DNA of 64,000 bases, taken from the NCBI GenBank assembly GCA_017469955.1, contig JAFUFJ010000006.1, forward strand, positions 62,001 to 126,000. Direction: 5' to 3'. Positions within the stretch are counted from its first letter, which is position 1; each line of letters starts with the position of its first letter. The translations under genes and the position numbers were made by a program. Under the pieces are notes generated by a model. It was not told the DNA's origin. It saw only the letters and a program-made list of their open reading frames with translations, and ran no database searches. This stretch comes from Prevotella sp. (GTDB taxonomy: Bacteria > Bacteroidota > Bacteroidia > Bacteroidales > Bacteroidaceae). Positions 36,574-45,925 of this stretch are shown here, one piece after another.

Positions 36574-39500
36574 ATGAAACACCGAATATCAGATTTGCTA
36601 AACGGACTGAGGCTGCTCGTTGCAGGTAGTTTTCTACTGCTGTCAACAGCTTTACAGGCTCAGAACTATACGGTATCAGGCAAAGTAGTTGATGCAAGCG
36701 GAGAACCAATGATTGGTGTGAATGTGGTGGTGGTAGAGAAGGGAGTGAAAAACGGGACTGTTACCGATATTAACGGAAACTACAGTCTTTCGGTCTCGAA
36801 GCTCTCAGGTACTATCACTTTCTCGTATGTGGGGTATGACTCGCAGACAATCTCGATAGGTAGCCGTAATCGTATTGACGTTACACTGACAGAAGATGCG
36901 CAAGCGCTCAGCGATGTAGTGGTGGTTGGTTACGCCACACAGAGAAAAGCTACGGTGGCAGCCGCAGTAAGTTCCATCAATTCGGATGACCTTGTGCGCA
37001 CATCTTCAACGACAACAGCAGGAGCACTGGTAGGAAAGATGTCGGGTATCACGGCCCGACAGAACTCAGGTGTGCCGGGTTCTGCAGCAAATATCCAGAT
37101 TAGAAACATGGGCACACCGCTCTTTGTCATCGACGGAATCATGAAAGATGCGGATGCTTTCAACTCGCTTGACATCAATGACATTGAAAATATCTCTGTG
37201 TTGAAAGACGGTGCTGCGGCTATTTATGGTGTGAAGGCAGCCAATGGCGTGGTGCTTGTCACAACGAAAAAGGGTCGCCGCAACGAGAAAACCCACGTAG
37301 ACATCAATACATACATGGGATGGCAGCAGTGGACAAAGTATCCAAAACTGCTGAACGCCTATGAATATATGCGTGGAATCTATGCCCGCGCCATCAACGA
37401 CGGAACGCTTACGGGCGATGAAAATATCGCAAATGCGCGTGAAGAACTTGAGAAATGGCGTGCAGGCTATTACAATCCCGAGACGGGAGAAGACTATCGT
37501 GGCTATGACTGGTATGATAATTTTGTAGGCAACGCTGCTCCTCAGTATTATGTGAATGCCAGTGTTAGTGGAGGTTCGGAAAAATCAGACTATTATATCT
37601 CCCTTAGTCATGTAGATCAGGATGCCGTTTTTAAGGAATATACCTATAACCGCACCAATCTTCAAGCTAACCTTAATGTCAATCTGACGGACCGATTTAA
37701 AGTAGGACTGCAAGTATTGGGAAAGATCGCAAAGAACAAAAATCCAGGGTTACCAGGCGATGACGACTACTATCAGATGCGTAATTCTGTGCTTTTCCTT
37801 GTTCCTACCCAGCGTCCGTACGCCAATGATAATCCTAACTACCTGAACTTCATCACGCCAACCCATGACTCTGCCCATAATATGGCTGCCTATACAATAG
37901 ACAATGCCGGATTATTCAAGCAGACAGTTCGCACGATGCAGACTACCTTCAACTTGGAGTATGACACACCTCTGCCAGGACTCAAAGCCAAAGGGATGTT
38001 CTCCTATTATTATTATGACACGGATGTATATGATAATGAAAAGTCGTGGAGCGAATATACCTACAACAGAGAGACCGACAGCTATAATGTGGCTTACACA
38101 AAGGCAGACACTTATCGTGTAAGATCCCGCAACAACATGGAGGAAATCACAGGCCAGGGAACCCTGAACTATGACTATGTCTTTGCAAAAGACCACCATG
38201 TAACGGCGGTTGCCGGTTTCGAGTTTTACAAGCAAGACACGGGAACTCTGCGTGTGATGCAGAATCCAGTTGAGAATCCTTTCGTACAGATCATCAACAC
38301 ATCGGAGAACAATAGCGTAGGCAATACGTTGCGCAATATCACGACAGCCAGTTGGATCTTCCGTGCAGGCTATGCCTATAAGGACAAGTATATTGTTGAT
38401 TTTGCCGGTCGCGAGGATGCTTCGTGGCGTTTCAAGAAAGGCAATCAATGGGGCTTCTTCCCCAGTATTTCCGGAGCTTGGCGTGTGTCGGAAGAAGGAT
38501 TTTACAAGAATCTGGGCATTGACAGATATGTATCAAACCTGAAACTTCGAGCATCTTATGGTGAGATGGGCGACGACATGGCCGTGAACTATGTGGGGAC
38601 TTATCCTGACTTTGCCTATATGGCAGGCTACACCTTCGGTCGTAGTGGGTCGATAATCTCAACCAACCCGCTCAATAATGGCAACAGCAGCTATGTAACA
38701 GGCAGTTCCTATGATGGTATTCCCGAGACAGGATTGACTTGGATGAAGGTGAAGATGACGAACTTTGGCGTCGATCTCGGTTTCTTTGACAATCGTTTGC
38801 GAGCCGAATTTGACGTGTTCAAACGTAAGCGTACTGGTATTCCCGCCCGCCCGACAGACGTTCTTTATCCTACGGAAGCTGGCTATTCGGCATTGCTTAA
38901 GAATCTTAATAGCGATCAAATATCAGGATATGATTTCAGTTTGAAATGGAGTGACAAGATTTCCGACTTCAAGTATTTTGCAGGAATCAACTTTACCTTT
39001 GCCCGTGAGAAGAGACTTAACAACTATGGAGAGCTTTTCTATAATGCATGGGATCAATATAAGTGGGGCAGAACTAACCGCTGGTCGAACGTTCAGTCAG
39101 AGAATGATGCCCTGTGGATGTATGAGGTCATCGGCATATTTGAATCGCAAGAGCAGATAGACAACTGGCCTATTCGCCAAACAGCCAACAACAACCAGGA
39201 CTTGTTGCCTGGCGATGTCATTTATCGAGACATCAATGGCGACGGTGTTATCAACACCTACGACCGCAGACCGCTTGGTTATGCGTCGACGCATTACGAC
39301 TGGGCTTCCGGTAATGCCAACAAACAGCCGTTGGCTTCTTTGGGCATTAACCTTGGATTTGAGTGGAAGGGTATTGACTTTGCAGCCGACTTTGCCGGCG
39401 GATTCCGCAATACTTGGGTGCCAGACTGGAATGTTAAATGGGGTATTGGCGATGACTATAACGGCTATTCTTATGCTGTTAATGACGCTTGGCACCATGA

Positions 39501-39828
39501 AGATATCTTCGATCCTACTTCACCTTGGGTGAAAGGTACATTCCCTGCCGTGCGTTCAAGCAACCCGTCTACAGGAGCATGGAACAACTTCTATACGAAA
39601 GACGTCAACTATATGCGCTTGCGCAACCTGACTTTAGGTTATACATTGCCAAAGACGCTGACAACATCTATTGGCATTCAAAAAGTGCGAGTATACTTCG
39701 AAGGAACCAATTTGCTGTGTTGGGATTCGCTCAGCGACTATGGATTTGATCCTGAGACTTCAAGTGTGACGGGCTTCGACTATCCCCAACATCGTGTCTA
39801 TGTGGTTGGACTTAATGTGTCGTTCTAA
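36574..39828 (+). CDS. SusC-like TonB-dependent outer-membrane transporter (second pair)
   Basis: 1084 aa with signal peptide (TALQAQN). Carboxypeptidase-regulatory-like domain (about 30-110; VSGKVVDASGEPMIGVNV), TonB-box region SDVVVVGYATQRK, plug (about 120-245; AANIQIRNMGTPLFVIDG, DGAAAIYGVKAANGVV), and beta barrel to the C-terminal strand HRVYVVGLNVSF. The plug lacks the usual RG in the IRG motif (IRNMG here). Paired with the SusD 11 bp downstream. Distant from the first SusC in this window, so it likely imports a different oligosaccharide. Confidence 0.96.
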   Translation: MKHRISDLLNGLRLLVAGSFLLLSTALQAQNYTVSGKVVDASGEPMIGVNVVVVEKGVKNGTVTDINGNYSLSVSKLSGTITFSYVGYDSQTISIGSRNRIDVTLTEDAQALSDVVVVGYATQRKATVAAAVSSINSDDLVRTSSTTTAGALVGKMSGITARQNSGVPGSAANIQIRNMGTPLFVIDGIMKDADAFNSLDINDIENISVLKDGAAAIYGVKAANGVVLVTTKKGRRNEKTHVDINTYMGWQQWTKYPKLLNAYEYMRGIYARAINDGTLTGDENIANAREELEKWRAGYYNPETGEDYRGYDWYDNFVGNAAPQYYVNASVSGGSEKSDYYISLSHVDQDAVFKEYTYNRTNLQANLNVNLTDRFKVGLQVLGKIAKNKNPGLPGDDDYYQMRNSVLFLVPTQRPYANDNPNYLNFITPTHDSAHNMAAYTIDNAGLFKQTVRTMQTTFNLEYDTPLPGLKAKGMFSYYYYDTDVYDNEKSWSEYTYNRETDSYNVAYTKADTYRVRSRNNMEEITGQGTLNYDYVFAKDHHVTAVAGFEFYKQDTGTLRVMQNPVENPFVQIINTSENNSVGNTLRNITTASWIFRAGYAYKDKYIVDFAGREDASWRFKKGNQWGFFPSISGAWRVSEEGFYKNLGIDRYVSNLKLRASYGEMGDDMAVNYVGTYPDFAYMAGYTFGRSGSIISTNPLNNGNSSYVTGSSYDGIPETGLTWMKVKMTNFGVDLGFFDNRLRAEFDVFKRKRTGIPARPTDVLYPTEAGYSALLKNLNSDQISGYDFSLKWSDKISDFKYFAGINFTFAREKRLNNYGELFYNAWDQYKWGRTNRWSNVQSENDALWMYEVIGIFESQEQIDNWPIRQTANNNQDLLPGDVIYRDINGDGVINTYDRRPLGYASTHYDWASGNANKQPLASLGINLGFEWKGIDFAADFAGGFRNTWVPDWNVKWGIGDDYNGYSYAVNDAWHHEDIFDPTSPWVKGTFPAVRSSNPSTGAWNNFYTKDVNYMRLRNLTLGYTLPKTLTTSIGIQKVRVYFEGTNLLCWDSLSDYGFDPETSSVTGFDYPQHRVYVVGLNVSF

Positions 39829-39839
39829 AATTTGAAATT

Positions 39840-41753
39840 ATGATTACAAAGAAAATATACAGTGTAATTTGCGTTGTCTGCTTGAGTCTCGGTATGGTTT
39901 CTTGTTCTGATTGGCTTGAACAAGAAAACAAGAACTCAATGACCGAGGAGCAAACTTACAGCAGTGAGACGGGTATTCAGAGCATACTCTCCAATCTTTA
40001 TGCTCGTTTGACCTGCTGGCAGGATTTCAATCAAGACAGCGAGTCTTACGATATGTGCCGATGGGATGAGGCTTTGAACAACAGCCAGTATTGGTCGTTT
40101 GCCACTAATCCTGGCACAAACTACCGGGTTCTTTATGATTATGGCTTCATACGCGAACTTAATATCCACTTGCGCAATCTTGAAACCATTTCAAAAGGCT
40201 CGATCAACGAAGACAATCGTCGGTATTATGTTGCCGAAGCTCGTTGGCTTCGCGCCTATACATATTTCAAGATGGTAGAGTCTTTGGGTGGTGTTCCTCT
40301 TGTGACAGACGTTACAGAATACACCGAAGACCCGACAAAACTTGCAGTGCCCCGTGACAAAGAGTCTGCAGTCTATGACTTTATCATCAGCGAGATGGAT
40401 GCCATCAAGAGCGAGATGGGTAACTCTACAGTGAGAACTCGTGCGACAAAGGCCGCGGCTCTTGCTTTGAAGTGTCGTGCAGCTCTGTATGCAGGAACGT
40501 TGGCATACAATCACGACAAGAGCGAGTATCTGAATCTGAATCTGCCTTCTGGGGCAACAGGCATTGACAAAAGTCTGGCACAAGACTATCTGCAGGCATG
40601 CCTGAGTGCTGCCCGTGAGATAGAACAGCTCGGAAGTTATGAGCTTTATAAGAAGAATTCCAACCTTTCTGATAACTATGCCGACCTCTTTGTCAGTGCA
40701 TACAGCAGCAACCCTGAGTGGATTTTCTGCAAGGCTTATGATGGAGTGAATGTTTCAAACTATTTCACTGCCCGTGCCATTCCGCGTAGCGTCTCAGCTT
40801 CTGATCTGAACAAGACCACTTGCCAGATCAATCCAGTGCTCAACCTTGTCAACTGCTATGAGCGCTTGTCAACCAAATCAGTTGAGGACATTGACGCCTA
40901 TGTGGGCGAGGAACAGCTGGAAGACATGACCATTACGTCTTCTTCTATGCAGTATAACCTGTATGACAATCCTGAAGATATCTTTGCCGACCGCGATCCT
41001 CGTCTTGCAGGAACCATTCTTACGCCAGGGTCCAAGTTCCGTGGTCAGGCTCTTGACTTGCAGGCAGGCCTTGCAGTTTCCACAGCTACAGGCTACGACT
41101 TCAAGAGTGTTACGAAAAAGACAGAGCTGGCCAATGCCAATACTTACGAAGGACAGAAGATGACAGGAGCCGACGGTCCGATGCGTGAAGACCAGTCGAA
41201 TGTGTATATATCGCACACGGGCTTCCTGCTTCGCAAGTATGTTGACCCGACGACAGGTTCTGAACTCAATGGTGAGAGCAGTGTCTCCTATGTGGTGTTC
41301 CGTCTGGGCGAGGTGCTGCTCAATGCTGCCGAAGCTGCATTCTACCTTGGTGACAAGGAAACAGCCCTGAGCTATATCAACCAGGTTCGTGAGCGTGCCG
41401 GTGGTGCAGACTTCAAACTCACCGCTTCAGAACTCACACTTGACCGCATCATGAACGAGCGTCGTGTAGAATTGGCCTTTGAAGACCACCGTTGGATTGA
41501 CATGAAACGTTGGCGCATTGCTGACGAATATTGGAAAGACGACATCAATTCGCCGACAGCTTCGGTCTATGTCCTCTGGCCTTATAAGATCTATAATCCC
41601 GGCGGAGCTGATGACGGAAAGTGGATATTCCGCAAGATGCGTGCCATGCACCGTGTAAATGATGGCACTATTGCTTTCGATCGTTCGATGTATTATTCGG
41701 CATACCCACAGACAGAGGGTAATCCTAATACGGAGAAGAACCCCAATCAGTAA
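39840..41753 (+). CDS. SusD-like glycan-binding lipoprotein (second pair)
   Basis: 637 aa with lipobox cysteine C22 (GMVSCSDWLEQE). RagB/SusD features: YYVAEARWLRAYTYFKMVESLGGVPLV in the N-terminal helical part and YVVFRLGEVLLNAAEAAFYLG plus RIMNERRVELAFEDHRWIDMKRWR near the end. Partner of the SusC 11 bp upstream. Longer than the first SusD (562 aa), mostly through loops in the middle. Confidence 0.95.
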   Translation: MITKKIYSVICVVCLSLGMVSCSDWLEQENKNSMTEEQTYSSETGIQSILSNLYARLTCWQDFNQDSESYDMCRWDEALNNSQYWSFATNPGTNYRVLYDYGFIRELNIHLRNLETISKGSINEDNRRYYVAEARWLRAYTYFKMVESLGGVPLVTDVTEYTEDPTKLAVPRDKESAVYDFIISEMDAIKSEMGNSTVRTRATKAAALALKCRAALYAGTLAYNHDKSEYLNLNLPSGATGIDKSLAQDYLQACLSAAREIEQLGSYELYKKNSNLSDNYADLFVSAYSSNPEWIFCKAYDGVNVSNYFTARAIPRSVSASDLNKTTCQINPVLNLVNCYERLSTKSVEDIDAYVGEEQLEDMTITSSSMQYNLYDNPEDIFADRDPRLAGTILTPGSKFRGQALDLQAGLAVSTATGYDFKSVTKKTELANANTYEGQKMTGADGPMREDQSNVYISHTGFLLRKYVDPTTGSELNGESSVSYVVFRLGEVLLNAAEAAFYLGDKETALSYINQVRERAGGADFKLTASELTLDRIMNERRVELAFEDHRWIDMKRWRIADEYWKDDINSPTASVYVLWPYKIYNPGGADDGKWIFRKMRAMHRVNDGTIAFDRSMYYSAYPQTEGNPNTEKNPNQ

Positions 41754-41790
41754 TTAATAATTAATAGTTGACAACTGAAAATTGATAATT

Positions 41791-42564
41791 ATGATTACCA
41801 GACATTTCTATAAACTGATGATTGCGGTGTGCGCAATCTTTGGCTTGGTCAGCTGCCAAGACGAATATGACAACTACGATGCTCCGTCTTATATGTTCAG
41901 CGGACAGCTCTTCGACGAGGAGGGTGACCCGTTTCCGTTTGATGGAGCTAAGAATCTTCTCATATTCTTCCAGAGTGGCTATGGCAAGAAAGACACTGGC
42001 ATGGGTATGGCGGTAAACGAAGAAGGAAAGTTCAGCCAGCTGCTTTTCAATGCAGACTACAAGCTTACCTTGCGCAACCAAACCTATCCTTTCGAAGTGT
42101 TGGAGTTTCCTCGGAAGACCAATGGTCAGCAGGGTTACGACTCAATAGCCTATTACATTGACAAGAACGTTACGGCCAACTTCACCGTTCGCCCGTTCTA
42201 TAAGATCAAAAGCCTTACGGCTGAGGTCGACGGAAAGAACGTCAAGTGCACCTTCACGGTCAAGAAGATTGTCGAGTCTGCTCCGTCCATTAAGCGTTTC
42301 TACGTTTATCTCGGAACGTCCAACCTCGTCAACTCCAATAACAAGTGCACCAAGTTCACCACCAACAAGGTGACTTTTGACGGCGAGCAGGAGTTTTCGA
42401 CAACGATACCTCTGTCATACTATCGCAACAAGAACTATGGCATGGTCAATAATTTCCGCACCTATGCATTCTATCGAGTTGCATTAATGCTTGACGGATA
42501 CAACGATTTCTATATCTTCTCGCCCATTCAGAAGATTGAAGGCCTGAACGACTTAGAAGAATAA
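41791..42564 (+). CDS. DUF3823-like surface lipoprotein
   Basis: 257 aa with lipobox cysteine C22 (FGLVSCQDEYDNYDAPS). The opening C-x-D-x-Y-DNYDAP and G-x-L-D-E-E-G-x-P pattern is that of DUF3823 proteins found after SusCD pairs. An Ig-like N-terminal domain (about 35-125) is followed by a second beta domain. Probably a surface glycan-binding partner, by position. A TTG codon three codons upstream is an unlikely start. Confidence 0.72.
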   Translation: MITRHFYKLMIAVCAIFGLVSCQDEYDNYDAPSYMFSGQLFDEEGDPFPFDGAKNLLIFFQSGYGKKDTGMGMAVNEEGKFSQLLFNADYKLTLRNQTYPFEVLEFPRKTNGQQGYDSIAYYIDKNVTANFTVRPFYKIKSLTAEVDGKNVKCTFTVKKIVESAPSIKRFYVYLGTSNLVNSNNKCTKFTTNKVTFDGEQEFSTTIPLSYYRNKNYGMVNNFRTYAFYRVALMLDGYNDFYIFSPIQKIEGLNDLEE

Positions 42565-42572
42565 TCATGTTG

Positions 42573-42606
42573 ATGGTGGCCGTGACCTGTGTGTTCCGGC
42601 CACCAT
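42573..42606 (+). other. Intercistronic stem-loop
   Basis: ATGGTGGCCG at 42573-42582 pairs perfectly with CGGCCACCAT at 42597-42606, followed by TTCC. Between the DUF3823 gene and the next gene. Weak T-run, so possibly a partial terminator or processing site. Confidence 0.55.
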
Positions 42607-42629
42607 TTCCTTAATTGAAATAAAGAGAT

Positions 42630-44852
42630 ATGCGGCGATTTGCAGCATGGATACTTCTTTCGGTGCTTTCTTTTCAGCATTCGATTGCCATAGGAAAGCA
42701 GTATGTTCTTCGTTGTGGTGAAGCAGAATGGTCGCTTTCGTCGCAAGGCATCTCTTTGGTCGTCGGCGATGTGGCTTATGAGAGTGTCAATCAATCGGCT
42801 GCCGTCACATTGGAAGTTGACGGCCATACCGTTACGGGTTCATATGAAAAGATTTCCAGAAGGGGCGACGCGCTGATAGCCGAAAGTCGCATAACGGCTC
42901 CGGATGGCAGTCAGTTTCTGGTGACCGACACATTTTCTGTAGCCCGTGATGCTTTTGTTGTTTCGCGTGGAGTGAAAGTGCTGAAGCAGCGAAGCGAGGC
43001 CTCTTACTTCAATTCTTATTTCGGAATATCCACTTGCACTCCTGCTTCCATCAATGACTATGAGTTTTTTGTGCCGGGCATCTGGTATCGCGACAACCGT
43101 TCACTCACGCCGACAGCCTTGGCCAGTCATTACGCCGACCGCTATTTCTATTTCCGTGAAGACCGTTTGCCGTTGCCGGTGATTGCTGCGCGCGAAAAGA
43201 CTTCGGGCTTGACCATTAGCCTTTTCCACCTGCAAGCCTTTCCCTCCTCGTTCTATGGCGAAAGCGGTCTTGACCGGATTGTCGACGAACGCATGCAGTT
43301 TGGCAGCCTCGGATTCACTGAGACGGGCAGCCATTCCATGCAGTTTGTTTTCCCCGGCATAGAGGGCGAACGCACTTACGTCGGTGGAAGAGGGCAGAAA
43401 ACCTTTGCCTATCGCAGCCATCCTGTGCGTGAGGGTTTTGAGCAGCACTATCGTCTGGCGGTCAATGTCAGCCATACTCCCGACTTCCCTGTGATGGTTG
43501 AGGCCGTATGGAAGACCGCCTGGGAAACCTATTCGCCGGAAGTCCGTAAGATTTCCGTTCGTGATGCCTATGAAGCCAGCATCGAAGTGCTCGACCGTTA
43601 TCTGCTGAATCAGCAAGGAGCCTCCGGATGGCCATTCTCCATTTACCTGCCCAACGGTATGCCTCGTGCCTATAACTACCAGATGGGATTCATCGGTTTT
43701 CAGATCTCCAATGCCTATTTTCTTTTGCGCTACGGACTGGAAACCCATCGTCAGGAACTTGTCGATGAGGCTGCCGGTGTGATTGACTTCTGGGTGGGAC
43801 AGTCGCAAAAGGAAAGCGGGCTGGTGAAGACCTGGGCCGATGCCTATGCAGACCGACCGCCCACGTGGCGCGACTATCCCACGTTTATGCGTGTGACGGC
43901 TGGAGGAATGGAAGGCATGATGGGTGCTTGGAACGCCATGCACCGGCATGGCTACGACCGGCCTTCGTGGCTTGTCTATTGCAAACGCTTCGCCGATTGG
44001 CTGGAGAAACATCAGGAACCCGACGGAAGTTTCCAGATATGCTACGACTGGAAGACCGAGAAACCCGCCAAAGACAGCAAGTATACCACGACCAACATCA
44101 TCCGCTTTCTGGTCGAACTCTATTGTGCGACGGGCGAGCAACGCTATCTTGACGTTGCACTGAGGGCAGGAAGGTTCAGCTTGGAGGCCATCCATCGCGA
44201 CTATCTTTATGTGGGTGGTGTCATTGACAATCCCAATGTGAGAGACAGAGAGTCGGGCCAGATGGCGCTTTATGCGTTCCTTTCTCTCTATGATGTCACG
44301 CAAAACAGCCAGTGGCTCGACGCTGCAATACAGGCAGCACGCTATACCGAAACCTTCATGTTTGCCTACAAGGTGCCGATGCTTCTGGACGACCATGTCA
44401 CTGATTTTCCGCGAAACACCGACATCATTGGCCAGACTCTCATAGCCACAGGCCATTCGGCTGTCGACAATGGGATGGCCTTCTCCTCCTTTCAGTACTA
44501 TAGGCTCTATCTGCTCACGGGCGATAGCCATTTCCTTTCCGTAGCCCGATTGATACAAAACAACACCCTTTCCATCATGGATCTTGACGGAAGCCAGGGC
44601 TATCGCTATCGAGGACTGCTCACCGAGTGTTTCAATCCGCAGGCCAACCGTGGCCATAGCGTCCGGCAACAGCTGCCTTGGAATCAGGCGTCGGTGCTCG
44701 ATCCGATGCACAGGTTTCTCGATGCTTTCGGCGAACTGGACATCGACGTCATCGAACAGTGGCCCCTTGAGCGCCGGCTTCGGCTCGTCAGTGCCTATGC
44801 AGCCACACAAGGCATGGCGAGAGACGACGCATCAACGACGAAGAATGATTAG
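42630..44852 (+). CDS. Secreted protein with probable (alpha/alpha)6-barrel, putative glycosidase, copy 2
   Basis: 740 aa with signal peptide (LSFQHSIAIG). Clear paralogue of the 33170 protein: EFFVPGIWYR, YFREDRLPLPVIAAREKTSG, VWKTAWETYSPEVRK, LYVGGVIDNPNVRDRESG and LDPMHRFLDAFGELDID align. N-terminal beta-sandwich, then a helical toroid (about 300-690). Shared D/E residues in DNPxxxDxESG and QEPDGSFQICYDW are candidate active-site residues. Family not recognised. A 569-codon antisense frame covers it but is a shadow. Stop is 3 bp before the next start. Confidence 0.62.
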   Translation: MRRFAAWILLSVLSFQHSIAIGKQYVLRCGEAEWSLSSQGISLVVGDVAYESVNQSAAVTLEVDGHTVTGSYEKISRRGDALIAESRITAPDGSQFLVTDTFSVARDAFVVSRGVKVLKQRSEASYFNSYFGISTCTPASINDYEFFVPGIWYRDNRSLTPTALASHYADRYFYFREDRLPLPVIAAREKTSGLTISLFHLQAFPSSFYGESGLDRIVDERMQFGSLGFTETGSHSMQFVFPGIEGERTYVGGRGQKTFAYRSHPVREGFEQHYRLAVNVSHTPDFPVMVEAVWKTAWETYSPEVRKISVRDAYEASIEVLDRYLLNQQGASGWPFSIYLPNGMPRAYNYQMGFIGFQISNAYFLLRYGLETHRQELVDEAAGVIDFWVGQSQKESGLVKTWADAYADRPPTWRDYPTFMRVTAGGMEGMMGAWNAMHRHGYDRPSWLVYCKRFADWLEKHQEPDGSFQICYDWKTEKPAKDSKYTTTNIIRFLVELYCATGEQRYLDVALRAGRFSLEAIHRDYLYVGGVIDNPNVRDRESGQMALYAFLSLYDVTQNSQWLDAAIQAARYTETFMFAYKVPMLLDDHVTDFPRNTDIIGQTLIATGHSAVDNGMAFSSFQYYRLYLLTGDSHFLSVARLIQNNTLSIMDLDGSQGYRYRGLLTECFNPQANRGHSVRQQLPWNQASVLDPMHRFLDAFGELDIDVIEQWPLERRLRLVSAYAATQGMARDDASTTKND

Positions 44853-44855
44853 CAA

Positions 44856-45905
44856 ATGAAACGAAACCGCCTATACTTGACCATCATATGTCAGGCTATT
44901 CTCTCCATAGCCTATGCACAACAACCGCGCACATCGGTTGTCGACGACTATCTTGACCGTACCGGAACACCGCAGGAATCCTCGGCAGTAGCAACCGTGA
45001 AACACCTTCCGATGCTGGCAGAATACTATGAGAGTGCCTTCCCGCTTCTGCTTGACATGCCCGAGGTGGGCGACCGGGGCTTTCGCGAACTCATGCCTTT
45101 CGGCTTCTGTTTGAGCTCCGGTTCGGAGGTGCCGATGGCCGACAGCGGGACAGGATTCCCCCTTCCCTCTGCGAATTTGGCTGTCAGTCGGCCGATGAAG
45201 CTCTACAACCGCAGCCTTGCCGACAGTGTGCAGTATCTGTTTTGCGACAGCATGGTCTATGGCGTGCGCCTCTTTTCCGGGGCTGAAAAGGAAGAAGTGC
45301 GCCGGCTTTTGCAGCCCTATTTCGGGCAGCCTGACTATGAAAACCATGCAGGTTTGCTATATAGCGACGACGACTATGCCGTGCGTTTCCACGAGCATGT
45401 CGGCCTTGAAGTATATTCGCTCTATCACTATCCGGCCGAAGAAACCCGTTTCCCGGGCGTCGTTCAGCGTCTCTGGCGACCGCCTTTCTTCCATGTCGCC
45501 ATCTCAGACGCCGGTCTTGACGTGCCGATCGACTTGGCTTTCTTCAATCAGACCACCAAAGAGAACAACGTCCAGTCGGCCTTTCGCCTGGCGACTGATG
45601 ACATTGGCCTGCGACAGATCACCTTCTTGACTCCCGACACGGTCTTCGTCTATGCCTTGTATCCTGATGAACCACAGCTGCAGAAAGCCTCCCGGCGACC
45701 CATGCAGACCTGCATGCGCACCTTCGTCTCTCCCGATGTCATGCGACTGTTGGCCCGTGCGTCGCGCGTAGAAGTCGTCGTTGAAGGTTCGAAAGGCCGT
45801 GTTTCTTATGCGATGCCCATGTCTCAGCGCATGTCTCAGCGCATGGTCTACGAGCAGTTTCGCCGTATTTCCACCAATTTCCACGTAAAATATCCCCACT
45901 GGTAG
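44856..45905 (+). CDS. Exported protein of unknown function
   Basis: 349 aa with signal peptide (SIAYAQQP). I do not recognise a family. The sequence is a mixed alpha/beta protein with few charged clusters. FHEHVGLEVYSLYHY, WRPPFFHVAISDAGLDVPIDLAFFN and TFVSPDVMRLLARASRVEVVVEG look like strand-rich core segments. Near the C-terminus MSQRMSQRM is a perfect 12-bp tandem duplication (45819-45842). Starts 3 bp after the barrel-enzyme stop and ends 20 bp before the GH43, so it belongs to this operon. Confidence 0.65.
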   Translation: MKRNRLYLTIICQAILSIAYAQQPRTSVVDDYLDRTGTPQESSAVATVKHLPMLAEYYESAFPLLLDMPEVGDRGFRELMPFGFCLSSGSEVPMADSGTGFPLPSANLAVSRPMKLYNRSLADSVQYLFCDSMVYGVRLFSGAEKEEVRRLLQPYFGQPDYENHAGLLYSDDDYAVRFHEHVGLEVYSLYHYPAEETRFPGVVQRLWRPPFFHVAISDAGLDVPIDLAFFNQTTKENNVQSAFRLATDDIGLRQITFLTPDTVFVYALYPDEPQLQKASRRPMQTCMRTFVSPDVMRLLARASRVEVVVEGSKGRVSYAMPMSQRMSQRMVYEQFRRISTNFHVKYPHW

Positions 45906-45925
45906 AATCCTAAAAAACAAATAAT

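Noticed and set aside
43101..44810. 569-codon antisense open frame
   Set aside because: It is opposite the second barrel-enzyme gene, whose protein is conserved with the 33170 paralogue. No signal peptide or family pattern in the antisense frame.
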